This document shows, piece after piece, positions 1 through 11,081 of a stretch of 64,000 nucleotides of DNA. Source of the stretch: Parietaria judaica (Eukaryota; Streptophyta; Magnoliopsida; Rosales; Urticaceae); NCBI GenBank assembly GCA_954871525.1, contig OX940868.1:20703056-20767055 (forward strand), written 5' to 3'. The notes beneath the pieces are model-generated. The model made no database searches and was not told the DNA's origin. It saw only the letters and a list, made by a program, of their open reading frames with translations. Every line of letters starts with the position of its first letter. The stretch's first letter is position 1. A program made the position numbers and the translations under genes.

Positions 1-314
1 TAATGGCTGGAATTTCGGAAATAATTATTTAATTTTCATTAATGATTTCCGACGTTACTCTGTTTGGGCCCCACTGATGATGATTACGTCATTCATGAGA
101 TTTTGTGTCTAGTTTCCATTTCTGTCATATTCTATAAATACGCACGCTGGTTATTAATTTCCTTTTTTGCCCTTGTCGCGGCCGGACTTCATCGACCTTT
201 CACCGGTTCGGGTTCAATTTTCCTGTTTGATTTAGCGAATCTCCATTTTGGCCCGAGTCTTATTTGGGGTTTAAGTCGGCCCACGCCTTTTCAATTACGG
301 AACTGAAACATGTT
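1..314. other. Left-edge noncoding sequence
   Basis: There is an 80-codon open frame at 64-306 with no family resemblance I recognise. A TATA-like stretch lies near 131 and a TGACG/ACGTCA-like motif near 87. I see nothing that supports a gene. Confidence 0.4.
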
Positions 315-478
315 CAGTGGCGGAACCAGGGGGGTGGGCAGGGTTGTTCAAACCACCCCCAAACTTTTTTTTTGTACTGTTTTACCCTAATTTTATTTTT
401 TTATTATTATTTTACCCTTAAATTTCACTAAATTTTAATTTTAGCCACCCCCGAGTATAATTTCTGGTTCCGCCACTG
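315..478. mobile_element. hAT-type MITE (164 bp) with 8-bp target duplication
   Basis: The element has perfect 15-bp terminal inverted repeats, CAGTGGCGGAACCAG at the left and its reverse complement at the right. It is flanked on both sides by the 8-bp direct repeat AACATGTT (307-314 and 479-486). An 8-bp target duplication and CAGTGGCGG-type ends are typical of nonautonomous hAT elements. The interior is AT-rich and noncoding. Confidence 0.9.
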
Positions 479-604
479 AACATGTTAGGAAGGGCCGGGT
501 GTTAGAATTTCTTACCACATGAGTTTTTCCTTTCAAATTTTCTAAAGGGATTATCTTTATTTATTTTATTGAAACCTATAGCTCTTAAATTTTGAAGGGA
601 ATTC

Positions 605-757
605 CGTAGTTAATGCGAATTTTACGACAATTTTAGTGTAGGTTGGCGCGATATTGGTTGTTATTAGATTGATTTTGAAGCTAATTCTGTAATTAATACG
701 AATTTTAAGATTATTTTGGTGTAGGTTGGCGCGATTTTGATTTTATTAGATTGATTT
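605..757. repeat. Two-copy tandem repeat, about 83-bp period
   Basis: The block around 605-677 (GTAGTTAATGCGAATTTTA, then GTGTAGGTTGGCGCGAT and TTATTAGATTGATTT) recurs imperfectly at 688-757. The GC-rich core TAGGTTGGCGCGAT is preserved in both copies. It is noncoding. Confidence 0.75.
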
Positions 758-1576
758 ATTATTTGATTGCTGTTAGGATAATTAAATTAAATTGGATTTA
801 ATTGTTTTATTTATATTTTTATATAACAATTGACTAGATTGAATGTAGGAGCTTGAATAAAGAGTGATTTGTAATCGGAGTGTCATGCCTTATAAAGTAT
901 ATTTTGACTTTATCGCCTTATTATATTGTTTTATGTTTTATGTTTTATTTATTTATATTCCTTTGTTTCCTAAGCACTTTTGTTCTTCACTTATCTTTGA
1001 AATTGATATTTATGTTTCTAATATTAATTAATAATTAGGACTTATATTGTTTGGTAATTGGTAGCTAAGAATGACAATATAGAATCTTTTTTGTTTTTGT
1101 TTCTGAGGCCAAACCCATATTTGAATTTCCGGGTTTTGGAAAATCAAAAGCCAACATCTGGTCTGAAAACCCCAGATGGAAAATTATAAACTCAGGTACG
1201 GAATTAAAACCCGAACCCAATTTTGAATTTTAATTTTTTTATGCAAAAAGTAAATGTAATAATATTACAAAGTACATTCGATTATTGATGCGTCGTTTAA
1301 TATTTGTGGAAAACTGAGGAAGATATGATTTGATATTTTTATTTTTATTTTTAATGAGCTTTTGCACTCTAACTCTATATATCTTGAGTGACATTTTTTT
1401 ATTTATTTCTTTAGGCACGTCTTTTTTGTATCTTAAAATTTTGAATCAAATTGTTCTTTATAATCTACTCTATATTTAAATTTGTGAAGAACTGAACTGA
1501 AGATTATGAATGACCGTCGCTCTGCAGGTGTTGAGGCTCGAGTTGGGCGCTAATTGATAGCTAGTACGTTTGGAAC
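758..1576. other. AT-rich noncoding sequence upstream of the CHX pseudogene
   Basis: This is AT-rich sequence. A short stretch near 1120-1220 with CCCGAACCC-like runs resembles the low-complexity hAT-like elements seen elsewhere in the window. The last 100 bp would hold the 5' UTR or promoter of the CHX gene. I see no unambiguous promoter. Confidence 0.4.
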
Positions 1577-2957
1577 ATGGCGGGAAATACTACTACCGTG
1601 TGTCCCATCCCAAGTACATGAAAGCCACCTCCAATGGGGTGTTTCAGGCGACAATCCTCTCGACTACGCCCTTCCGTTGGCCATTTTGCAAATCGTCATC
1701 GTTGTTGCGCTTACTCGGATCCTCGCCTATCTTTTCCGCCCTCTCCGGCAGCCTCGAGTCATCGCAGAGATTGTCGTACGTCTTCTTTATTATGCACAAA
1801 ATTTATATGAATAAAAATTATTTAAAACGAAGGCACGAGACAAAGGAGCCCGTTTTGAATAATAAAATATAAACATTTTGATTATATTAGTTCGAATACT
1901 CGAACAACCAAGCTAGTCAATTGAAAATTAAATGATGTTAAGAATTGCACTTTTTTTTTATTATTATTTTTTTTATGCTTTTATGGTAGGGAGGGATACT
2001 GCTCGGTCCATCGGCTCTCGGCCGTAACACGAAATATCTCCAGATGATCTTCCCGGCGAAGAGCCTGACTGTGCTGGACACGCTGGCCAATCTCGGCCTC
2101 CTCTTTTTCCTCTTCCTTGTCGGCCTCGAGCTCGATCTGCAGTCACTCCGCCGCACCAGGGTGAAGGCATTAAGCATTGCCATGGCCGGAAATACCCTTC
2201 CTTTCATGATGGGCATCGGCTCCTCCTTTGCGCTTCGCGCCACCATCTCAAAGGGCGTTCAAGGCCCGCCCTTCCTTGTGTTCATGGGCGTCGCCCTCTC
2301 CATCACTGCATTCCCCGTGCTGGCTCGCATCCTCGCTGAGCTCAAGCTTCTCACAACCGACATTGGCCGCATGGCCATGTCCGCTGCGGCGGTCAATGAC
2401 GTGGCGGCCTGGATCCTCCTCGCACTCGCCATCGCCCTCTCGGGGGACAATATCTCACCGCTCGTCTCGCTCTGGGTGTTCCTATGCGGGGCAGGCTTCA
2501 TCGTAGGGTGTGCCCTCGTGGTTTCACCAGTGTTCCGGTGGATGGCGGCACGCTGCCCCGAGGGCGAGCCCGTGAAGGAGCTCTACGTCTGCGCAACACT
2601 AGTGGCAGTGCTAGTGGCCGGGTTCGTCACGGATATGATAGGGATTCACGCGCTGTTCGGGGCTTTTGTAATTGGGGTATTAATTCCGAAGGAAGGGCCC
2701 TTTGCTGGGGCATTGGTGGAGAAGGTAGAGGATCTGGTTTCGGGTCTTTTCCTTCCGTTGTACTTCGTCTCAAGCGGGTTGAAGACCAACATCGCGACGA
2801 TTAGCGGCGCACAGTCGTGGGGTCTGCTTGTTTAGGTCATCGCCACAGCCTGCTTCGGCAAGATTGTCGGCACTGTCGGAGTTTCACTTCTCTGCAAAAT
2901 TCCGTTCCAAGAGTCTTTGGCGCTTGGCTTTCTGATGAACACTAAAGGGTTGGTTGA

Positions 2958-3060
2958 TGTAGTTGTTTGGGTTTTTAATGTTGTGTTTCTCATTGAAGAG
3001 TAAATGGCATATATACAACCTAATGTGAACAGTAAACTCTATTTACAATTATTCACAACA
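2958..3060 (-). repeat. Copia-A 3' LTR (103 bp)
   Basis: It begins TGTAGTTG and ends TTCACAACA as read on the + strand. It matches 8507-8609 except T versus G in ACAGTAAAC/ACAGGAAAC. A TATATA motif sits in the middle. The length is very short for an LTR that must carry promoter, R region and polyadenylation signals. Confidence 0.96.
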
Positions 3061-3076
3061 CTCCCCCTCAAGATGG

Positions 3077-5725
3077 TCAAAAGATATCGATTAAGCCCAT
3101 CTTGTTACATAATCTCAATTGGTCTATAGGGCCTAGTCCCTTGGTGAGGCAATCCACGACTTGCTCTCTTGTACCGATATGCTTCAACTTCAATTCTCCG
3201 CTATCGAGATGGTGTCTGACGAAAAACCGGTCAATCTCGATGTGCTTGGTTCTGTCGTGCTGCACCGGGTTGTTGGCAATGCTAATCGCCGCTTGATTGT
3301 CGCACCATAGCTTCATTTGGGCACCTTGGTCCATCTTCAGCTCCTTCAGTAGCATCTTCAACCATAGCAACTCCGCGACACTGGAGGCCATCGCTCGGTA
3401 TTCCGCCTCCACTGTAGACCTTGCTACGACTGACTGTTTCTTGCTCTTCCACGACACCAAGTTGCCACCGACAAACATACAATATCCGGAGGTAGACTTC
3501 CTATCGTCAGCACAACTAGCCCAGTCGGCATCACAAAATCCTTCCACCTTGAGATGGTTGTTCTTCTCGAAGAGCAACCCTTTTTCCGGAGCTCTCTTCA
3601 AGTATCGGAGAATCCGATATACTGCTGTCATATGTCCATCTCTCGGATCATGCATGTAGCGGCTCACCACGCTCACAGCAAATGAAATATCCGGACGAGT
3701 ATGACACAAGTAAATCAGACGGCCAACCAATCTCTGGTATCTCTCCCGGTCAACTGGCTTTCCTGACTCGGCACTCAACTTGGTCTTCTGATCAATCAGA
3801 GACGTTGCAGGCTTGCATCCTAGCATACCAGTTTCTGTAAGAAGATCTAGGGCATACTTTATCTGATTTAGGACTATTCCCTTTGGTCCTCGAACCACCT
3901 CAATCCCTAGAAAGTATTTCAGACCCCCTAGATCCTTCACTTCAAACTGCTTCCCATGTCTCTCCTTCAACCGGGTGATTTCACCCTCATCATCACCCGT
4001 GATGATTATATCGTCCACATACACCGCAAGTATCGTGGTCCGATCTTCTCGCCGCTGATGGAAGACCGTGTGATCAGCGTTGATCTGCTTGTATCCGATA
4101 TCTATCATAGCCTTTCTGAATCGATCAAACCAGGCTCTCGGAGATTGCTTCAGACCATACAACGACTTCTTCAGCCTGACCACCTTCCCTGTCGTCTCCT
4201 CAGTCCCAAATCCTGGCGGCATATCCATGTACACTTCCTCCATCAAGTCTCCGTGAAGAAACGCATTCTTCACATCAAGTTGGTGCAGCTTCCATCCACG
4301 ATTGGCTGCCACAGACACAAGAGTCCTCACGGTACTCATCTTCGCCACCGGTGCGAATGTCTCGTCATAGTCGATGCCGTACGTCTGACTATACCCCTTC
4401 GCAACTAACCGTGCCTTGTATCGCTCAATTCGCCCTTCCGGGTTTTGCTTGACTGTGAATACCCATCTACACCCCACAGCCTTCTTCCGCGCTGATAGCG
4501 AGACAAGATCCCATGTCTTGTTCTTTTCCAAGGCACCGAGTTCTTCCTTCATCGCAGCTTTCCACTTCGGATCTGCCATCGCTTGCTGCCATGTTTTGGG
4601 AATAGTGACCGCATCTAATGACGTGAACATTGCGCGAGCTTCATCCCCGAGGTTCTCATACGAGACATAATCGCCAATGTCGTAGCCGTATCTGTTCGGA
4701 GGGTATCCTGCATTACTTCGCGAGCTCCTCCGCAAAGTAGCTTCCACAGGTGTAGGTTGATCGAGCATTGCCTGATCCTGTCGTCTCCTCCTCGTATACA
4801 CCTTCAGCTCCCCCTGAGCTGGACCTCCACTTCTCTCTGTGTTCGTCTCTGTCGGAGCAATCAACTCCCCCTGAGCTTGATCTCGGTCCCCGTCAGTCAC
4901 ATGAGTCTCCTCGTCACTCTCTGACCCTGAGCTCTCGCCGTGAACCTGACCTCTGTCACCTCCGCTGACCTCTATCACCTCAGTCTCTGACTCTGAGCTC
5001 GAATCATACGAAACTGGACGTCTCACCACAGTCACCGTGGATGGTCTGGAACAAGAACCAGGGCCACTGCCACCACTGCCACCATTCTCCCCCTCTCGCG
5101 TATCATGCGAGTCTCCAAAGGGGGAAGAAACAGGCACATCGTAGTAGGATTCATGCTCACGGAAGTTCACATCCATGCTCACAAACTGTCGCTTCTCGAC
5201 AGGGCTCCAACATATATACTTTTTCTGAGTAGGAGAGTATCCTACAAAGATACACTTCACGGCTCTAGGGTCCAACTTCCCGACTCCTGGCCTGTGGTCC
5301 TTGACAAAACACACACATCCCCAAACTTTGTTCGGAACAAGTCCTTTGGTGCTTAGTCCCAACATCTCCATTGGTGTTCTTCCATTTAGCACCCTCGACG
5401 ACATCTTGTTCACTAAGTATGCCGCTGTCATAACAGCTTCCCCCCACAAGTACTTTGGAACATTCCTCTCGATCATCATACACCGAGCTATTTCGAGAAG
5501 ATGTCGGTTCTTCCGTTCAGCAACTCCATTCTGTTCTGAGGTATACGGGCACGTAGTCTGATGATCGATCCCATATAGGGATAAAAAGTCTCTGAAGGCC
5601 TTATTAATGTACTCCGTCCCATTATCTGACCTCAGTGTCTTAACCACAGAATGATACCGAGATACTAGAACCTTCAACACTGCACCGTAACGAGTCTGAA
5701 CCCTTTGTGAAAGTCTTTGAAACAT
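3077..5725 (-). pseudogene. Copia-A pol, second part: integrase C-terminal half, reverse transcriptase, RNase H
   Basis: This is a continuous 882-codon frame. It starts inside the integrase core: the second catalytic Asp is in TLRSDNGTEY and the Glu in EQNGVAERKNRHLLE. The RT domain has WVFTVKQNPEG, LDVKNAFLHGDL and the catalytic YVDDIIITGDD. RNase H shows FCDADWASCADDRKSTSGYC and ends VDCLTKGLG. An acidic, low-complexity linker separates integrase and RT, as is usual in copia. Upstream it overlaps the gag-PR frame out of register. Comparing the two readings (FHKGFRL against RVQTRYG) indicates a single lost base near 5705, so this is one broken polyprotein rather than two natural ORFs. Confidence 0.93.
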
Positions 5726-7617
5726 GTAAGCACTTCACTCTTGCTTTTCATCAGATATAACCAAGTAACACGAGTATGACAATCAATAAACGTCACAAAA
5801 TAACGATACCCATGCATTGAAGTCGTGGGACATGGTCCCCATACATCTGAATGAATCAAATCAAAAGGGTGAAGGCTTAATCTGCCCGAGCTAACATAAG
5901 AGCTCCGGGTATGTTTTCCAAATTCACACGAATCACATACAAGTTTCTGTTTATCAGACTTTTTATACAATAATGGATATAACATCTTCAATGTTCCAAA
6001 AGATGGGTGTCCCATGCGTTGGTGATGCAACATCAACTCGCCAACCGCACTTGCCCCGGACATCTTCGTGTCTTCCTTCTCCACCATGGACGCCAACGCC
6101 GCATCTAAACCTTCTCGATCCATGTACCACAGCCCGTTACACCAAGTTCCAGTCCCAAGCACCCGACCGGTTCCCTTCTCCTGAAACACCACCTTAGGGA
6201 TATCAAACTTCACTCTACAATTTAGTCGGATAATAGCAGCACTTATGGACAAAAGGTTCACTGGAAATGACGGGGCATGTAACACATCTTCCAAGGTCAT
6301 ATGATCCGTACACCCAACCATACCCTTACCAACAACAGGTCGGAAAGTGCCATCGGCGGTTTGTATCTTCTCAGGGACTGATAGTTGGGTATATTTGGTG
6401 AACTCATTCGCATTGCCGGTTACATGTTGAGTAGCGCCTGAATCCACTATCCAATCTTTCCTTCGTATAATTTGACTAGAAGAAGGAGCCTTACCAGTGA
6501 ACATCGCAGCATTACTCTCTTCAGTCATGGGCTTCTTGCGTGCTCGCTCCATCGACCTATTGTTCCTAAACATCTCGAGAACCTCTTTTTTGGTGAAGAT
6601 CGGCTCTGTGTCTTCCTCTTCATCGTCTCCAGCCGTCAGGTGTGCACGATGGCTACCGTTGTAACCTCCTCTACGACCACCACGGCCACGGCCTCCAAAC
6701 TGTCCACGCCCACGGGCACTAGACTGTCCTCGATTGCCGTACTCCCTATCCTTCGGTGCCTTTGGACATGTCGCCCTCAGGTGGCCAGTCGCACCACAGT
6801 TGAAACACTGCCGAGTCTCTTTGTGGTCTCTACTGTCGCTCGCTCCAACAGTCAGTGCAGACCTCATCCCCGGAGCATCTCCGGCCTCGGCATGAACTCG
6901 CATTATAGTCTCTTCCTCGACCATCGCTGCAATTGTCTCGTCCAATGACGGAATTTCCTTACTCGATAGAATTATTGACCTCCTCTGATTGAAGGCTGGG
7001 TTCAATTTCTCTAGGAATCTCATCGTTCTGATCTCAGCAGTTTCTTGACTCTTTGTGCACTTGAGAGAATCACAACTCCCGTGCGCTGAGAAATAATCAA
7101 ATTGAGCCCACAACCGTTTCAGCTCTCTCGCATACTCCCCGATTGACTTGTCTCCTTGTACCACTAGCCCGGTGTCTTGAAGGATTTGGAACACTCTCAT
7201 CTTGTTCTCGGTGCCTGAGTATGATACTCTCAACTTTTCCCAGACATCTCTGACGGTTGGGAGCATCTGAACTTCACTGGCGATCTCCCGAATCATCGAA
7301 CTAAGTAGCCACGTATAAATCTCGCTATGAGTGGTCTTCCATTCCTTCCAATTCGGAGCATTTTCAGCGGGCTTTTCTCCTTCCCCTGTAATAAAGCTCT
7401 CGAGGTTCCTTGCCTCTAAAGCTCTCTCTACTCGGAGGGACCAATCCAAGTAACTGTTCGGCCCATCGAGCTTGAAGTCTATCGATTGGAGATCGAATTT
7501 CGCTACCTTTTCACGTTTCAGAAGACCCGACATTCCAGTCCCTTTCCAAACTTTGAAGAACTCAACCAATTCTCCAAGTTCTGTCTCGGTCATTCCTAGT
7601 AAATCAGCCGCCGACAT
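5674..7617 (-). pseudogene. Copia-A gag-protease-integrase N-terminal part
   Basis: This 647-codon frame starts at MSAADLLGM. It holds a UBN2-type gag domain (about residues 50-230), one CCHC zinc knuckle (CFNCGATGHLRATC), an RG-rich basic stretch and the aspartic protease motif DSGATQHVT. It continues with the gag-pre-integrase zinc motif (HHQRMGHPS, then CDSCEFGKH) and the first integrase Asp in HSDVWGPCP. It ends prematurely at FRLVTVQC because of the frameshift near 5705. The coding quality otherwise matches a recently active element. Confidence 0.93.
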
Positions 7618-8506
7618 CCTGTTTTTCTTTGAACTTATTTTCTTTGAACTTAGTGCCGGATCCTAGCTTATGGCTCCCCGGACCCAATTAAAGTTCAACA
7701 AACGAAAAAGGAAAAGGACAGAGAATGATCTCACAAAATATTTTTTCGGTGTTGGCACACCGGATTTGGCGCAGGAACGGACAGAAAACAAGGCTCACAA
7801 TAAAGCGTTTTTTCTGCTTGTGGGAACACCAAAAAAGACGCAGGACACACAGAAGCCACCAAGGGCAAATAAGGAATTTCCCCTTTTTTCTTTTAATTTC
7901 CCCTTCTTTTTTTTCTCGGTCCTCTCGTGCTCTCGTCCTCTCGTGCCAAGCCACTCCTCCGTCGCCGACCGCCGCCTTCGAACTCGCCGGAATCACTCCG
8001 ACCGCCGTCGCCGTTGGGAATCGCGTCCTTCTTCGTCGAGCTTCTTCACCGGCGACGTCCAGCCACAAATCGCGAGCTCCAAATCCCTTCTTCGTCGAGC
8101 TTCTTCTCCCTCGAGCTTCGGATGGACCTCAGTGAGCTCTTTCTTCTCAGACTTGGCGATTTCAGCTTCCTTCCTCTTCTTCTCCGGCGACCACGAGCTT
8201 CCCAATTTCAGAATCGATTGGGCTAGGTCAGAAAACGAAGCTCTGCCATTCGACACTAGCCTCCGATCCTCAGCCCTTCGGCGAAGCTCTGTCTTCACAA
8301 GCCCTAGGCTTCAATCTTTCTCCCGAACCAGACCTGGAACTCGACCAGATCTGTTCTCGACACGCTACCGAGTCCTCGGACTCACGTCGATCAAACCCCA
8401 ACTCCGAGCAGCTGCCGCCCTAGCCGAGTTACTCCACCGCACACGGTCTGAACTCCGGCAAATCACAGCTCGCCCCGGTAAGCTCTCAACCCGAGCTCTG
8501 ATACCA
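7618..8506 (-). other. Copia-A 5' leader with primer-binding site
   Basis: This 889-bp stretch lies between the 5' LTR and the gag start. Next to the LTR, minus-strand TGGTATCAGAGC (about 8495-8506) is the tRNA-iMet primer-binding site. The rest is GC-rich with local repeats such as CTTCTTCGTCGAGCTTCTTC near 8026 and 8090. On the opposite (+) strand it carries a long open frame (7670-8527) with no recognised domain. Confidence 0.8.
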
Positions 8507-8609
8507 TGTAGTTGTTTGGGTTTTTAATGTTGTGTTTCTCATTGAAGAGTAAATGGCATATATACAACCTAATGTGAACAGGAAACTCTATTTACAATTA
8601 TTCACAACA
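8507..8609 (-). repeat. Copia-A 5' LTR (103 bp)
   Basis: This is the partner of 2958-3060, with one visible substitution. It is followed on the + strand by the target duplication GTTGA and then by the resumed CHX reading frame. Confidence 0.96.
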
Positions 8610-10039
8610 GTTGAGCTCATCGTCCTGAATATCGGGAAAGACAGAAAGGTGAGAGAAAGAGAAAGTCCACTATATTGTTTATCTGATCATCTGATAGTTT
8701 TAGATTTAGGGTTTTAAGTTTCAATGTTCTCTCATTTTTTCAGGTTCTGAACGATCAGACATTTGCCATTATGGTTCTGATGGCCATATTCACGACCTTC
8801 ATCACGACACCGATTGTGACGGCGGTTTACAAGCCGGGGAATCGGAGGAACAACAAAGGATCATACAAGGGCAGGTCCATCGAGAGAAAAGACGCCAAGA
8901 CGGAGCTCCGAATCCTTGCCTGCTTCTACAGCATCCGCAACATCCCGGCAATGATCAACCTCATTGAAGCCTCACGCGGTACCGAGAAGAAGGGGCGCCT
9001 CTGGGTGTACGCCATGCATCTCATGGAGCTCACCGAGCGCTCCTCTGCCATCCTCATGGTCTACAAGGCCCGCAAAAACGGCCTGCCCTTCTGGAACAAG
9101 GTAAACTGACTGTCAAATCTCGTTTTAAATTTCCGTCATGGAATCTTGTGGCTCTTTTAGCTCACTAATTTTGTTAACTAAAAAAACAGGACCCTTCAAT
9201 TGCGACGGACTCCGACCAGATTGTCGTTGCCTTCGAGGCCTTCCAGCAGCTTAGCAAAGTCTCGATCCAGCCGGCCATCTCTGCCATGGCCGCGATGCAC
9301 GAGGATGTCTGCAACAGCGCCGAGCAGAAACAGGCCGCCATGATTGTCTTGCCCTTCCACAAGCACCAGTGCTGGGACGGCGTGCTCGAGACCACGCGCG
9401 CAGATTGGCGTGCCGTCAACCGCCGTGTGCTCGAACATGCACCCTGCTCCGTTGGCATCCTCGTTGACCGCGGTCTCGGCGGAGCTACCCACCGCGAGGA
9501 ACGTCTCGTCGAACATCACTGTGCTGTTCTTCGGCGGCCACGACGACTGCGAGGCGCTCGCATTCGGGCTGCGCATGGCGGAGCACCCGGGGATCAGTCT
9601 CAGTGTGGTCCACATATCTGCGGGACCCGGGATGGTTGCCGCCTCTGAGACCCAAGCCACGCAAGACGGGAGATCCATCGATGAGGTGAAGGAGAACATC
9701 AATAACAACGATTCGATCAAGTACGAGGAAAGGACCGTGGAGAGCGGTTCGGAAATGGTTGAGGCGATCAGAGATTTCAGCCGGTGCAACCTGTTCCTGG
9801 TTGGAACGTTGCAACAGGGCGCGGCAACAAATTTGCTTAGCTTGAAGAGCGACTGCCCGGAACTCGGTCCTGCAGTTGGGTTGCTGGCCTCAGCCGAGTT
9901 CTCGACTTCAGCCTCGGTTTTGGTGATCCAACAACATCGCGGCCAGGTGGTGGTGCCGCCACCGCCACCGCCGGGATCGGCTTTGGCGAAAGTTGAAGTG
10001 ATTCCGGAGGACCAGGATCTTGAGGCTAACAACAACTGA

Positions 10040-10299
10040 TCATTGCTTCTATTAGAGTTTGTTAAGCGTCTTGAATCGGAATATGGATCCATAGAATTAT
10101 ATTATCTAAGTAAAAAAACAAAAACAATAACAAAAATAATGCCCAAAATCTCCAACCGGATTAAACCCGGATACCCTTTAAAAAAAAAAAAAAAAAAAAC
10201 CTGGATACGGATATATCCGTATCCAGATATTATGTAACCCAGATATCAAAATATCCGAGTTTTAAAAAAAAAAAAACTTTTGATCTGGGCCGTTGGATC
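10040..10299. other. CHX 3' flank and low-complexity CCGGAT-rich sequence
   Basis: After the CHX stop come A-rich runs and repeated CCCGGATA/GGATATATCC motifs. Together with 11082-11230 this looks like an older, degraded low-complexity element into which the 10300-11073 element jumped. Confidence 0.45.
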
Positions 10300-11073
10300 T
10301 AGGGGTGCAAATAAAACCCGGAAATACGGGTTTTAAACTGCATCCGGACCGGAACCGTATCTAAAATAAACCGGAACCGTATTAATCTGGATTAAACCGG
10401 AACCGGTTTATTAAAAACGGTTTATTAAAAAAACCGCATCCGGATTAAACCGGTTCCGGGTACCGGATTTAGAGAATAAAAAACCCGGAACCCGCATAGT
10501 AGCTTACTAAAACCCGGTTATTAAATATATACATAAAGATATCTAGAATTTTCATGCCAAAAAAATACATATTGAATTTCTATCAAGAGAAATATTCATT
10601 TATTTGTTTCTCATCTAACTCCAAACTAATGTTGTAATTTATTCATTTGTTTCTTCTAGTCAGAATTGATATACTTTTTTTTTCTCTCGTAATACTAGTA
10701 GTATAAAACATTACATGTATTTATTATGTTAATTACATAATATTTTTTGTAAGTATATATGTTATGTTTATGATATAGTTTGATTTTTTAATTCTGGCTA
10801 TAATTACTCCAAGTTTTTTTTTTAAATATAAAATGTAGGTTCTAATCCGTATTATAACCCGGAACCGGATTTTAAAACCGAAAACGGATAAAAATCCGGA
10901 TCCGGGTTTTTTAACCGGTTTTTTATTTTAAAACCGGGTTTTAACCCGGATCCGGATTCCGGTTTTTATGTAAAAATATCCGGTTCCGGGTTTCAATTCC
11001 AAAAAACTCGGATTCCGGATCCGGGTAGCGGGTATGGCAAAAAATCCGGGTACCCGGTCCGCTTGCACCCCTA
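10300..11073. mobile_element. hAT-like nonautonomous element (774 bp), CCGGAACCGG-rich
   Basis: The ends are TAGGGGTGCAA at the left and a near reverse complement, TTGCACCCCTA, at the right. They are flanked by a perfect 8-bp direct repeat GTTGGATC (10292-10299 and 11074-11081). The interior is noncoding, with many dispersed AACCGG/CCCGGA/GGATCC-type motifs in subterminal positions and an AT-rich centre. The TAGGG(A/G)TG end and 8-bp duplication fit the hAT superfamily. Confidence 0.88.
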
Positions 11074-11081
11074 GTTGGATC

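Larger units (their letters stand above)
2958..8609 (-). mobile_element. Copia-A: near-complete Ty1/copia retrotransposon inserted in CHX exon 2
   Basis: The element is 5,652 bp on the minus strand, with 103-bp LTRs at 2958-3060 and 8507-8609. The LTRs start TG and end CA and differ at one base that I can see. The 5-bp target duplication GTTGA is at 2953-2957 and 8610-8614. The primer-binding site just inside the 5' LTR reads TGGTATCAGAGC on the minus strand, the initiator tRNA-Met complement. A polypurine tract (GAGGGGGAG on the minus strand) abuts the 3' LTR at 3061-3069. The coding order gag, protease, integrase, RT, RNase H is that of Ty1/copia. Internal coding is intact apart from one frameshift near 5705. 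Confidence 0.97.
1577..10039 (+). pseudogene. CHX: Cation/H+ exchanger, CHX18-like (pseudogene split by a copia element)
   Basis: This is a homologue of plant CHX monovalent cation/H+ exchangers (CPA2 family), which sit in endomembranes and tune K+ and pH. Inferred exons are 1577-1775, 1990-2957 plus 8615-8648 (one exon split by Copia-A), 8744-9100 and 9190-10039, all with GT-AG borders. Family signatures are visible: [72 protein letters not shown] and LMNTKGLVE in the transporter domain, then a Usp-like tail with VLFFGGHDD and ASVLVIQQ. Damage: two frameshifts in exon 1 (near 1615 and 1647), an in-frame TAG at 2833-2835, the Copia-A insertion after 2957, and a frameshift near 9485-9495. The length of exon 1 (199 nt) fits two 1-nt losses. 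Splice sites and the first ATG are otherwise well kept, so the decay is fairly recent. The family call is firm; the CHX18 subgroup is from remembered motifs. Confidence 0.92.

Noticed and set aside
64..306. 80-codon frame at the left edge
   Set aside because: No recognisable motif, no clear gene context, and compositional bias typical of chance frames.
3102..5561. Plus-strand open frames of 60-150 codons inside Copia-A
   Set aside because: They are antisense shadows of the minus-strand RT and integrase frame.
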